From positions 62,001 to 126,000 of the forward strand of contig JAGTJM010000058.1 of assembly GCA_020747015.1 (NCBI GenBank): a stretch of DNA of 64,000 bases, read 5' to 3'. The notes beneath the pieces are model-generated. The model worked only from the letters and a program-made list of their open reading frames with translations, was not told where the DNA came from and ran no database searches. This DNA comes from Pyrenochaeta sp. MPI-SDFR-AT-0127. Its lineage: Eukaryota > Ascomycota > Dothideomycetes > Pleosporales > Cucurbitariaceae. A program made the translations under genes and the position numbers. Below, one piece after another: positions 10,904 through 22,093 of this stretch. Positions within the stretch are counted from its first letter, which is position 1. Each line of letters starts with the position of its first letter.

Positions 10904-11575
10904 CGGGTCGCAGAATCTCCCATGACGGGCAATGATCACAAGATGGGGAATTTCCTCATCTGCGATTAGCGACGACCGCCAAACGGCCGAGGTGACATTT
11001 TTTGCATAATTCTGTTCTTTTCGATGTGCGACAAGGGGGTGTGTGTGGTTCACAAACACAAAGGTCGCGAGGGGAGGCGCACACGAAACGGGGGTGAAAC
11101 CCTGCCACCGTCAGCCCCCGAACGTTCACCAAACAGCTAGATCCCGACTTAGCCGGTGCCGATCGAAAAAGCTTGACTTGACGACACCTAAGGCTGTCAG
11201 GCTGCTGGAGACGGGTCAGCTACGTCACCTATTCTAGAAAGGGATGGGGAACTCTTTGTAAGGTTAAGAAAATACATTTGCAAATAGCTATTAAGGAGCG
11301 TAATAGATCAGGGTTCCCAGGCCCAGATCAACTATGCAATCAAAACAAACACCTCCCAAAACAATCTACTACCGACATTGACAGCTCCTCCGGTCACAGA
11401 CCAGCAGGAGCACAGCTCCACTCTATCTTTCTTCTCGCGTTCAACGTTGAGGTATATACATTCCAAGTCCATCCGACTCTTTGTCTATGCGTACTTGATA
11501 CAGCCTTCGCGATCGTAGTAGTTCGTATCATCATCAGGGGATGTGAGCTCCGAAACAACTCAGGGGGTGAGACGC

Positions 11576-12707
11576 TTAGAACTCGCCGTCAACGAGGTCG
11601 ACCTCCTCCTCCTGGTCGTCGTTGGTAAGAGCAGGCTCGACACGCTGGGTCCTTGCGGCCTCACGCTTGCGGGCTGCGGCACCAGTCACTGGGGTGGCAG
11701 GGAGGGCACCTTTGAGTTGTTAGCTTGAGCATCCGTTGTTAAGATAAGTGTGTACTAACCGGTGGCGGCGCCTACAGCTGATGCAACACCGGCAAGTGCG
11801 CCGTTAGCAGCAGGAGCATTGGCAGCTGGAACAGCGGCGTTGGCAGCGGGGATGGCAGCATTGGCGGCGGGTACAGCGGCGTTCGCGGCTGGGACAGCAG
11901 CGTTGGCAGCAGGGAGGGCGGCGTTGGCAGCGGGAGCAGCAGCAGGAGCAGCGGCGGTGCCTGCGGCGGTGCCAGCGGCAGCTATAGAGGGTTAGAATCT
12001 TGTAGTGAAGGAATATCTCAGGAAAACTCACCAGCCGGAGCGGCGGCACCAGCCACAGGAGCTGCGGCAGCGGCAGCTGGGGCGGCAGCAGCAGCAGCCA
12101 TCTGGACGGGGACACAGCCACCGAAGGGACCAGCACGAGCGGGGTTCTCGCAGCGGACCATGCAGACATTGGTCTGTCCAGCGACGGTACCTGTGCAGGT
12201 CTGACCGGCGGGGATCGCAGCGGTGAGAGGAAGATCCTGCATCTGGGTGTCCCTGTTGCGGCCACGAGCGCTACCCTCAAGGTTCTGGGTGACGGTGATG
12301 GGTTGCCAGTTGGTACCAGTACCAGTAGCATCGATCATGCACTTGTAGGGGCCAGCACCATCAGAGTTGACTTGATGGACGGTCATCATGATCTGACCAC
12401 CAGGAGTGACCTGGGGAAGAGTGGCGCCGTTCTGTGCCATGACTTGGGCAGTTCCGGCTTCGATGGCGTTGTCACCTCCACCAAGAGTCTCACCGCAGGT
12501 TGCAGCAGCATCGCCACGGAAGCGGGTAGAGTCTTGCTGGAAGGGATTGCGGCCAGTTCCGTCACGAGGAGTGGCGGGATCGACACCGATGGCAGAACCC
12601 TGGCCACCAGCATCACCAGTAGCGCCAACGATCGCACCGTGGCCAGCCACGAGCGAAGAGGAAGCCAAAAGGCTGAAGGCAACAACGGAGGACTTGGTGA
12701 AGTACAT
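11576..12707 (-). CDS. Secreted Egh16-like (Gas1/Mas3-type) appressorium-associated protein
   Basis: Three exons on the minus strand: 12707-12032, 11981-11760 and 11709-11576, giving 343 aa; both introns are about 50 nt, phase 1. Residues 1-22 form a signal peptide (FSLLASSSLVAG), leaving a predicted mature start at His23-Gly24. The conserved domain runs to about residue 215, with paired cysteines, DGTGRNPFQQDSTRF and VHQVNSDGAGPY (His111). The C-terminal part is a low-complexity Ala/Pro/Asn region with about six seven-residue PAANAAV-type repeats. It ends in a short charged tail with KR and acidic residues. Egh16/Gas proteins of powdery mildew and rice blast are expressed in appressoria and affect penetration; their biochemistry is unsettled. 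The family call is firm, the plant-infection role is inferred from relatives. Confidence 0.9.
11806..11945 (-). repeat. 21-bp coding minisatellite (PAANAAV heptapeptide units)
   Basis: Within exon 2 of the Egh16-like gene, about six in-frame copies of a 21-nt unit code PAANAA followed by V, L or I. Unit differences are mainly synonymous or conservative. Such arrays change length readily by unequal exchange and would vary the length of the secreted protein's tail. Confidence 0.85.
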
Positions 12708-15204
12708 TCTGAACCGGTCAGATAATAAATTAAGGTAATAAAGTGGAAAGGGTATTAAATAGAATGGAAGGGAAGTAGTGATTATTGTAGAAGCTGGGTT
12801 GGGAACCTTGAGTGCTGGATGCCCTTCTTCGGTCGCGGTGCCGTCCTGATTTATACCTGATCACGAACAGTAACAATGACTGCAAGAAAATAGCCCAACT
12901 CCAAAGATCTACCCCGGCCATGGATGGTCCCGTCCTGGTGAGGCACTTTGGTTTTGGCCAAGGTGTGGGAGGTGGTCAAAGTTGGGTTTCGAGGCAAACA
13001 GTGATGCACAAAACATTGCCTCGGCGCGCAGAAGCACAGATTCTGGGTGTGCGAAACGTGATTGAAGCAAGAATAGAATCCGAGAGCATGTGTTTGGTAG
13101 TTTCAAGCGTGTATTTGACAGGAGCTAGGGCGGTGATAGTCCGGGCGAGCCTGGCACTGTGCCGGCGAGCCGACCTATGTGCTACCTCGATGATATATCA
13201 TGAGACAGTGAATGGCAGGGAGGTCGCTGAATCGTGTTATGCTTAAGATGCTCGCAGCCAATCGCCGAGTGTGAAACCCATTGATGCCGTCAGAGATCCA
13301 GCCAGACCGACTTTCGCCTCGCCGCCAGCTCGTTCAAGGTTCAGCGATGCCTAAGCATTGAGTGGGCTGAGGATGGAAAGCTTGGCAGGCAACTCAAATC
13401 GAACCTTGATTTAGTGAAACTAGGAGTGGCTGAGGCTGGAAACGTCTATGCGTCTTGAATTGGGAAAAAAACAAGTGTGATGCACCGTGATGCTTCTGCA
13501 CAGAGCCATTCTTAGTTTTGCGGTTCGCGCTCTCCTGGTGCCTTTGGGCACATCGCAGGGAATCAATTGAGAGACGCGTTGGGCTGCGCCTGCGATACTG
13601 TCTCTCGCGTGCAGAAAGACACCGACAGAGGCCCGCTGGCAACCGAGGCTTGTCGTGGAGCGTGCAGCGGGAGATCTACGAGCAGGCAGATCCATGTCCA
13701 GACGGCGAGAACGGCTCCGAGTTGACTAGGATGGGTATTTGTTTGTGCGAGTATGATGCACGTTCCAGTGCCAATGTGTGTGGTTTGGAGTTTCGCGACA
13801 CCAATTCGGGCTGGAGATTTGTTTAGTGCCGCATCGTCAGTTTCACACATGACCGAACAAGATCTGGAGAAGTTTCGCCGTTCGGCGCTGCCATCATCCG
13901 GTCTCTGAAGCCGCACTTGTTGGCTCGAGTGGCGAAGAGGCCGCTGCGGCCATGTTGAGGAAAATCGGCAAGTGGAGTCTGGTGGTACATGATGAGGCTC
14001 GAAGTTCGGGGTTGAAAGAGCCGCACACCTTAGTCATCACTCTTGGCGGACATCCGACTTCCGGCTCAGGCTTCACACAACGATGCCGACATTCCCATCA
14101 CCGTGCAGCTGAATCCAGAGGGGGTTCGATGGACACCTCTCTCGTTTTCAATTGCATCTTGTCTCCTCATGGCCGTCTCTGTCATGATGAGAGGTTGCAC
14201 TGACGGAAAAGTGTGCGCTGTTGGTAGCGGTGAGCACATCGCAATTACTAGTGATTGAACGTGTATACTGACTTTGAATAGTTCTTGTCCATACGCAGTA
14301 ATCTAAGTCACCCATACTCACACCATTGCGCACACTTGCTTCGTGTCTTTCGCTGGATTCTTCGCCTACTGCCTCTTTCGCCGCGAGCACTCCAGCGACA
14401 TTGAACACGATATAAAAGATAACTCGTCAAGATCGCTGTACTTTGGTCTCATGCCATTAGCATAATGGCTACCATGCGTAATCATAGTGATATAGACCAC
14501 TAGCAGAAGCAGCGTTGTGATTTGGAGCTTACCTTATTGCAATACCGTCGTCATATTCCGTTATAATTCAGTGGGCGCCGATCTAATTGCATCGCTACCT
14601 CTCCAGTCAGAGTATCGTAGCCTTCAATTACTGATTATCAGATTATTGGGCTCTACCTCAACATTACCTCTGATATAATGTGTACTGAGCCACTTCTATT
14701 GAACTAGCTCACATTCATGTTGCTCAATTAAGTAATCACAGCTTATGCAGATCACCAGAATCAACCATTGATATCGATCGGCACTCTATCAACAAGACTT
14801 CAGCAGTGCGACATCTCGAACAAACATCACATCTATATCCTACGCTTGCTCTGAACAGGCAGGTGCCGCAGAGTCTTGGCATACAACGTCACTCCGATGA
14901 TCGGTACTTTTGGAAGCATTCTACGATAAGATCAGAGAACATGCGCTTTACGCATGCTGACCAAAGCAATTCACCCATATATACTAACGGCCAATACGTA
15001 CACCAGGGCGATCAAAGATAACCCATCTGGCCGAGGGATCATTCCCTATTGACTGTGGCCGTATAAGTAGCATTCCTACTGCATTGCGGTAATGTGCGTT
15101 TATCAAATATACTGTCAACCACTAAGTAAGATATCTTCAAGGCGATTTTCTTACGTGAACTAGTCTTCACAACGCTTGGCACACAATTCGTTATCGCACA
15201 AAAG
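12708..15204. other. Long intergenic region
   Basis: Apart from the Egh16 promoter at its left end, no gene is supported over 2.5 kb. Frames at 13394-13916 and 13952-14408 occur on both strands and lack motifs. The part from about 14400 is AT-richer. Confidence 0.45.
12849..12856 (-). promoter_or_regulatory. TATA box of the Egh16-like gene
   Basis: GTATAAAT on the minus strand, about 142 nt upstream of the ATG at 12707, followed by a leader without upstream ATG-rich clutter. Position is plausible for a core promoter with a long leader. Confidence 0.4.
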
Positions 15205-16806
15205 ATGCCATTCGATGCCCGAGAGGCCACAATTGACTCTGTTCATCATGCAATCTTCTCTGGGCTTTCGACATGTCGCGATGTGGTATCTTCGTTTCTC
15301 GCACAGATCGAAGCTCACAATTACCGAACGAATGCAATCCTCACTTTGAATCCAAAGGCTCTTGCCATCGCAGATGAGCTGGACGAAGAGCTTGCGGCAG
15401 GCAACGCCACCGGACCCCTGTTCTGCATACCTGTGCTACTAAAAGACAACTATGATACGGCGGATATGCCCACTACGGGCGCCAACTTGGCTCTCGCAAA
15501 CTCTCGGCCCACAGAAGATGCACCGAGTGTTGTTGCATTGAAGAATGCTGGAGCCATCATCCTGGGTAAAGCCAACTTACATGAGCTTGCTCTGGAGGGC
15601 ATCAGTGTGTCTTCATTGGGCGGTCAAACCATCAATCCATATGACTCAACGCGAACGCCTGGAGGTAGCTCTGGTGGAACGGGAGCAGCAGTCGCATCAT
15701 CGTTTTGCGTATTCGGTACCGGTACAGATACAGTAAACTCTTTGCGCAGCCCGGCCAGTGCGAACTCACTATGTAGCATTCGACCTACGCGAGGCCTGAT
15801 CACGAGAACGGGGATTATTCCCATCTCGTACACTCACGACGTTGTTGGGCCAATTGCGAAGACGATCAAAGATGTCGCTGTAGCTTTGACAGTCATGGCT
15901 TCTACAGGTTATGATGCAGCAGACAATGCAACCGCACACGTTCCTTCGACAATTCGCAACCTCGACTACGCTGCTTCTCTTTCCGAGGGCTCGTTGAAAG
16001 GGTTGCGTTTGGGTGTGTTGAATGGCTTCTTCAATCACATTGACTCGCCAGAAGTAACGCCTGTGAATACCGCTATGAACACAGTCAATTCAAGACTTGA
16101 AGCCGAAGGCGTCACTTTGGTCCCCATCGATGAGACAATCTACAACGCAACAGCTATTCAAGTTGCCCTTGACGTCCAGCGATTCGAATACCGCGAGCTC
16201 ATGGACGAGTACCTACAACGGCCGTCCCTCAGTGGCGAGCACCCCAACACACTCAATGAATTATACTCACGCAGGGCGTTGGATGATTCAAGTGGCGAAT
16301 TCCTCGTACTTCCATCCCAATACGAATATGTAAACACTGCTCTCGTATCCTCCACTACCAACGGAACATACGTTCAGCGGCAGCAAGGGATCCGCGATCT
16401 GACGCTGGCTTTACTAAAGACGTTTGCAAGCAATGAATTAGATGCAATCATCTACCCTGAGCAGAAAAACCTCGTCGTGAAGATTGGTTCGCCCTCACAA
16501 TCTGGCCGAAACGGTATCTTGGCCGCTCTGACGGGAACTCCTGTTGTCACTGTACCTGCAGGCTTCAGCGAACCGAGCGACGATGCGCCGGTTGGTGTGC
16601 CCATTGGAATGGAGATTTTGGGTAGGCCGTGGGACGATGAGAAGTTGCTGGGCATTGGGTACAAGATTGAGCAGTTACTGAAAATTAGAAAGCCACCAAA
16701 GTGGGCACGAGAGGCTGTTAAGGTACCGGAGTATAATAGTGTGCCAGCAGTCACACCAGATAGAAGTAATATTCCGAGCGCTTATCCGGTAGGTATTTTG
16801 TCGTAG
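15205..16806 (+). CDS. Amidase signature family hydrolase
   Basis: A single uninterrupted frame of 533 aa. The Ser-cisSer-Lys triad is readable: Lys80 in VLLKDNYDT, cis-Ser155 in PGGSSGGTGAA, and Ser179 as nucleophile in TDTVNSLRSPAS. The 24-residue spacing between the two serines is that of the family. The usual GG before the nucleophile is VN here. The domain covers almost the whole length. Enzymes of this family hydrolyse amides to acids and ammonia. Plain fungal members often serve nitrogen acquisition or secondary metabolism, and this is not the mitochondrial GatA, which keeps the GGS motif. No ATG occurs upstream in frame before a stop, so 15205 is the likely start; no signal peptide is seen unless an upstream exon was missed. 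Confidence 0.93.
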   Translation: MPFDAREATIDSVHHAIFSGLSTCRDVVSSFLAQIEAHNYRTNAILTLNPKALAIADELDEELAAGNATGPLFCIPVLLKDNYDTADMPTTGANLALANSRPTEDAPSVVALKNAGAIILGKANLHELALEGISVSSLGGQTINPYDSTRTPGGSSGGTGAAVASSFCVFGTGTDTVNSLRSPASANSLCSIRPTRGLITRTGIIPISYTHDVVGPIAKTIKDVAVALTVMASTGYDAADNATAHVPSTIRNLDYAASLSEGSLKGLRLGVLNGFFNHIDSPEVTPVNTAMNTVNSRLEAEGVTLVPIDETIYNATAIQVALDVQRFEYRELMDEYLQRPSLSGEHPNTLNELYSRRALDDSSGEFLVLPSQYEYVNTALVSSTTNGTYVQRQQGIRDLTLALLKTFASNELDAIIYPEQKNLVVKIGSPSQSGRNGILAALTGTPVVTVPAGFSEPSDDAPVGVPIGMEILGRPWDDEKLLGIGYKIEQLLKIRKPPKWAREAVKVPEYNSVPAVTPDRSNIPSAYPVGILS

Positions 16807-19084
16807 TGTTGGGTTGCATAGAAATATAATCATCATGCTGCACGCAACAAATCGAACTGAATTTTGCATCACCACGCACAAGTCTAGGCTTCTTGAAATT
16901 CCCTGCATTAGTAGTCCCACCAATCATGCGCCCGCTTTCCGCTAAGAGCACATACTATAAGTCCATGAAAGCTTTCAAAATGCATCTAGTCTTGTCCATG
17001 GCGGTAGCAGCTAGAGATTCTAAATTGCTCTAGGTAATTGTACATTTATTCACATCTTCACAAGTTGGCATTACAAATCCACTAGAATTTTATTAGGCGC
17101 AAATTCTAGGGAATGAGATTCGTCAAGCATAGTCAAAATTCCGTCGCCAACGCAATCCCGTGAGGGAAATGAATGCTCTCTGCGCGCGATAACAGCAGAT
17201 CAAGTAATGATATTAATTCAAAAAAATATTGGAAATAGATATAGTACACCTAATTATGTAGTTTGTGAGTTTTATATGTTCCATAACAATGAGCTGCGTG
17301 GATAAATAATTATTTGGTTTTTTGGTGAGGAATAATATGAGACAAAAAGTATCAACTTGCAAACTCGACTAAATCCAAGAACGAATTCACCGCAAAAGAT
17401 GTTCCCATGCTATTCTTTCCAGTAAAATACCCGTTAGAGTCTGTAAACGCGAATAATATATCTCGGCATTCGCTGTATTCCTTTTGAGTGAAATTTGGCA
17501 AACCCTTTCTATACGATTCAAACATAGCGTGACGTAATTTAGAGATTTTTTTTTCGGTTGGGCATTTGATTCTCAGAGTGCTCATCAGCAACTCAGTCTG
17601 TTACTTCTGTGATAATCATAGATAAGAAAAAATAATGTACATCAAAAGAATATCTTTTTTTTGGGATATTGGCGTGAAACGTGTTGGAAATCCTTGACCA
17701 TGAGGTGCGAAAATCTATGACTCGTCCATGCGCCATCAAAACATCGTTATTTCCGACCTATTCTATAATTACAGATTGATAGTGATCGACAACAACAAGT
17801 TGCATGTCTGTTTCAATGCTCCTGCAAGGGTAGTGCTATGACTTATGATCTAGTTTGCAAGCGAACTAAGATTTTCTCTCCGCTCATGCAATGCTCATCC
17901 GAGTATCTATTAGATGGTAGGTGCAACTCCCGTTACATATTAAAGAAGCCCATCAGAGCTTGCCAAGTGCACATGCAATTCTTGGCCGGTCTATTGTCTT
18001 TGCTAATTTGTGTTGGTGCGTGAGATTCATGACGAAGACAAAAACGCAAGACAAGGGGCCACTGTCGTGGTTGACAAGAAGGCGGTCTGCAGAAGACGAC
18101 CAATATCAGAGATCATCCGGGAAGTGCCGTGGTAGGCTATTGGAAAGCTCTGATATTTACTTTGGGGCCAGATCGCTCAGCCTTAAAGCAAGGGAGAACT
18201 GAAGATCGGAAGTTTCAGCACACCTCATTGCTTGATCCACACATAGCTTGTCCCATAGGAAAAAAAAAGCTAGGATGCAGACGCTCCGAATCGGCTCTTC
18301 TATCGGTAATATTTCTCTGCTAAGAGCAACACGCTTTTCTCTCTGCGGAAATCAGCAACGCGACCAAACCCGAAACTTTGGTAGCAGAATCAATAAGCTT
18401 GATGAATTTTGATTTGCGCGTCTTAGTGATCGTTTGTGAGGAATTGTGGCTAAGAATGACAGGAGGTGTTAGATTTTACCAAAGTAGCAAGATGCGCAAT
18501 AAAAGCAAAGCGCTCATGCCATCCCTTGAACCCAATCTGGCAATGCCCTAATTAAGTTAAGTTTACATGGGTTGGAGTTACCAGTTTGTAGATGCTGTCT
18601 GAAACTCGATCAACAGCACTGCATTACATCGCAACGAATCTCCTCATCTGCTGACATGATGATTCAAAGAAAAGGCACAACTGCAGTGCATCACAGCAGG
18701 TGACGTGGAGCTCGGAATACCTGCTAGTGTGGTGGTGTGGTGCTAGCGCGATTCCAAGCACTGCCTGCTGAGTGGCAAACTGTCAATGCGATCATCAGCA
18801 AATCTCTACAGGATGCCAACACTTCGACGAGAGCTCTTGCATGTACTGACAAGTAATATAGAAGAATCCACCCAGTGAACTAGACATGAGATGAATGCAA
18901 GAGCTCCATGTTGATGGACAATGACTTGTGAAGGTGGCGGTGGAAACGCAGAACTCCACCACGTGACGTGGCGCCAAGTCCGCTGGGATCTCGCTAACTC
19001 CGCTGTCCGAGCTCCGCTCAGCCTTCATCTTGCAGGGCTGACATTCTTTCTTGATTCTCAAATCTCCTCCATGTCTCGCAATCA
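16807..19084. other. Long AT-rich intergenic region
   Basis: No gene is supported over 2.3 kb. From about 17040 to 17700 the DNA is clearly AT-rich. A minus-strand frame at 17591-17352 (79 aa, no recognised motif, no good splice partner) could be a relic. The right end carries the promoter of the DUF7702-type gene, with a GC-richer leader from about 18900. Confidence 0.45.
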
Positions 19085-20138
19085 ATGGCCGCGCTCGAAT
19101 ACCCAGCCATCGTCAATATCGTCACCCTCGTCGTCTTCTTCATCTACCTATGTCTCGCCATCTACCTGGTAGTCCGCCAAGGCCTCGGCCGAAGCTCACC
19201 ATGGATCTGGCTCATCCTATTGTCAGTCTGCCGGCTCACGCAGGTTTCGCTCGATTTAGCAGCAACGACAATGTTTCCTGGGAAGAATGCCTCGAATACG
19301 AGTCTTGAAAGCGGTGTTGCCATCTTGACGACAATGGGCCTAACACCACTGTTCATGGCGACCAGCAGCTTGCTCAATGCAACGACTAGGCCAAAGGGAC
19401 GACGGATGCAATGGATCCTGCTTATGGTCCATATCCCACTGGTCATATCCTTTATTCTTATTGTCGCAGGAGGCATCGATCCCGACGCCCGCGACGGCCC
19501 GACGTTTGCCGCGACCGAGGCGACCAAAGCTGGCGTTTCGCTTTACCTAGCGTGTTTTGTTGTTCTAGTCTGGGCGACTACTGTTATTTCAGCGCGTCTC
19601 TACCTTGCGGACTCGTATGAAGTCAAGATCCTCACGACGGTCGTCTTGAGTTTGCCATTCTTTGTCGTCGACGTTGTCTACATGATGTGTTTTGCCTTTG
19701 AAGATTGGGGCGACGATTGGGACCACATGCGCTTCAACGTCATTAGTGGCTGTGTCACTATACAGCTTTGCATGTACGTATCGTCAACTTCACCCTCAAC
19801 CCTCCACCACGTCTCCGTACTAGTTGAGCTTGTTGGAACAATGAACTGTAAAAATACAGTTGAAATTTGCTAATTTTATAATCAGGCAAGTGGTCATGGA
19901 ATACGTCATCGCTGGACTTTACCTGGGTTTGGGCCTGGAGTTACCAAGCAAGGCAGCTAGACTCAGAGAGCAAGTAGAAGGCCGCATAGATCAAGCAAGA
20001 GAGGTGGATGTTGACCAACTGCAAGAGACGGTTCTCTGGAAGCTGCACGAAGCCGTGTCAAGAATTGTTGCTGCCATGATCATGCCGGCCCTGCAATTTG
20101 CACATTGGGTGCTAGGCAAAATATTACGCCATGAGTAG
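19085..20138 (+). CDS. Seven-helix membrane protein, DUF7702-type
   Basis: Two exons: 19085-19773 and 19886-20138, giving 313 aa (phase 2, CTT TGC AT/G CAA). About seven hydrophobic helices are visible: near residues 8-28, 38-56, 75-90, 110-130, 155-175, 185-205 and, after the intron, 225-245. The C-terminal cytosolic-type tail is amphipathic and charged, with a last hydrophobic stretch. RLTQVSLDLA after helix 2 and the ISARLYL segment resemble the fungal DUF7702 group of small receptor-like membrane proteins. No function is established; ligand sensing is only a guess from topology. Confidence 0.8.
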
Positions 20139-20367
20139 ATGTTTGTATACTGTCTCTATGTCGTCTACATCTACTTGGCCTAACCTGAGAGCTGTGGCAC
20201 AAGCATGGCTATCCCCGACGCAGACACCAGGTCACATGACACCGCGTCGCACCTGCCGGTGCACTCATCTCGCCACGGCCCGTGCACGATTGAACAACTT
20301 CAGGACAGCAACCTGAAGAGCATGGCAACAGCAAGTCACACCGCCTGCACGAACTCATACACAACGA

Positions 20368-22093
20368 ATGGCATCTTTCAGCGATCTGCCGGTGGAGCTC
20401 TTGCTCCAAGTCGTGCACTGTCTCGATGCGAACAGGTATGGACGTGCTGACATTGAAGCCATCACCGTCTGTGCGGATATTCACTGACCGCAATTGGAAC
20501 AGCTGCACTGGAGACCTTTATAACCTGGCCCTCGTCTGTCGCAAGATAAGCTTACTTTCGCTCAAGTATCTATACCGTGCCCCGAAAGTCGGCAACGAAC
20601 CGCGAAGAGAAGTCAACCGTACCACAACCTATAGTTTCATTCGCACCCTGTTTCATCGACCTCATCTGGCAAAAATGGTTCGCGAGCTCGAATTCAACAT
20701 CGACCCTTCTGCGCCGCAACAGTCCTGTCGCTGCAGTGAGGACGAACAATGTCAATTCTGCGAGGTATCTAAGCTATGTATCAACATAGTCGATCATCTG
20801 GATATGCGCTTGTGGCTTACGCGCCGGACACATTCCACAGACCCAAATCGTGCACTTCGATACTTGCACTATGAGGAATGGTCTCGGGACTTAGATTCCT
20901 CTGAGTTCTGGCCTGCTGCCTTTGGGACAGCCCTTCATCTTGTTCCAAACCTGGAATTGTTTAGCGTGAATGCGTTCTGCGAGTCCCTATGGGGGAAGAA
21001 GTATTGGTTTGGAGACGCGATGCTTTTCCCTTCTAGACTCATTGTTGGGTTCTCCAGCTTGACGATCTTGAAAACCACCTTTGTACCACCATGGCCAATC
21101 CTCAAGACGCCTAGTCTTCGAACGCTTCATGTCGATCTTGCATATGAAGGCATGTTGCACCAACACCTCACTTCGGACGACCGATACGATATACCCGATA
21201 GTGATAGCTGTGTACACATTGAAACCCTAGTGCTCGTGCTCAGCGTATGCGCACTAGAACCTCTTGCCGGCGCCTGGCCTGCGTCTCATGAGTGGGTTGC
21301 CTATTCTGATTTGCGATATATGCAGCGCCGTCTGGGGAACTTGAAAAATCTGCAGATCCGTCTATCGTACGACACGGAACTATGTTTTGTGGAGACGAAC
21401 ATCTGGCGCATTTGCTACGGCGATTTCATGCCCTACTTCGAAGCAACCACACTTGAAAGCATCATAATTGATACAACAGATGTCGACTGGCTCCAGTATA
21501 AGGCCGACGGCATTTCACACTGGGGGTTTGAGCTTCATTCTTCTCGGCCAGGTGCAGCCGAACCCATGTCGGTGAGCGTTTTTTATGATGAAGATTGGAA
21601 CCTGCCATCTTTGCGTCGCTTTGTCGCCCCTCAAGAAGCGTTTTTCTGTGCTCATCCTCATCGGCAGTCTCCGTGGCGTCCAGCACGTTTGCCTCTGACT
21701 GTTGAAATTGTGGAAGTCATCGACTCGACCCGAGCACTGAATAATTGGGCAAAATATGTACTGGACCATCCTCTCGAATTTCCAAGTCTTACCCGCATAG
21801 TCCTTTGGTGCGACAGACTCGCTGTGCCTCTAGCACCTGACAAGCGAATTCGATATGACGAAACCATGCATGGTGCCACGGACGATGGTCTTCAACATGA
21901 TACTCTGACGCCCCTGCACCAAGATGATGATTATATAAATGAGTATGATTCAGGTATTGATGGCGTTATTGGCCTAGTACCAGATTATTCGATTTTATAT
22001 GAGGTAGGAGACGAGGTGTGGGAACAGCTGCGACTCGCCAGCATCGAGCTAGTCATTCACTTCAAGCAGGAGCAGGGTTGGCGAGACGTCTGA
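20368..22093 (+). CDS. F-box protein, hypothetical
   Basis: Two exons: 20368-20435 and 20503-22093, giving 552 aa. The first exon supplies the N-terminal half of an F-box (SFSDLPVELLLQVVHCLDAN) and the second completes it (NLALVCRKISLLSLKYLYR). A frame opening at 20426 extends exon 2 upstream, but that reading misses the F-box. The rest looks like a leucine-rich, poorly conserved substrate-recognition region with scattered tryptophans, and a highly acidic C-terminus (near residues 500-530). F-box proteins recruit targets to SCF ubiquitin ligases through Skp1; the target is unknown. A second F-box gene lies at 33975-35453. Confidence 0.82.

Larger units (their letters stand above)
9120..11575. 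other. Long intergenic region
   Basis: No gene is supported over 2.4 kb. The left part (about 9430-10300) is AT-rich and holds a tandem duplication (9622-9880). The right part is more GC-rich and has a 15-base G run. Open frames near 10640-10930 on both strands are mutual shadows with no motif. Confidence 0.5.

Noticed and set aside
9120..11575. Transposon or retroelement in the long gap
   Set aside because: No reverse transcriptase, transposase, terminal repeats or target-site duplication could be read; only a short tandem duplication is present.
11804..12331. Minus-strand 175-codon frame through the Egh16 repeat region
   Set aside because: It is out of phase with the conserved domain and arises from the GC-rich 21-bp repeats; the spliced model explains the region.
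13380..13410. Reverse-strand GGTTCGATTT resembling a tRNA B box
   Set aside because: The T-stem bases do not pair and there is no matching A box at the right distance.
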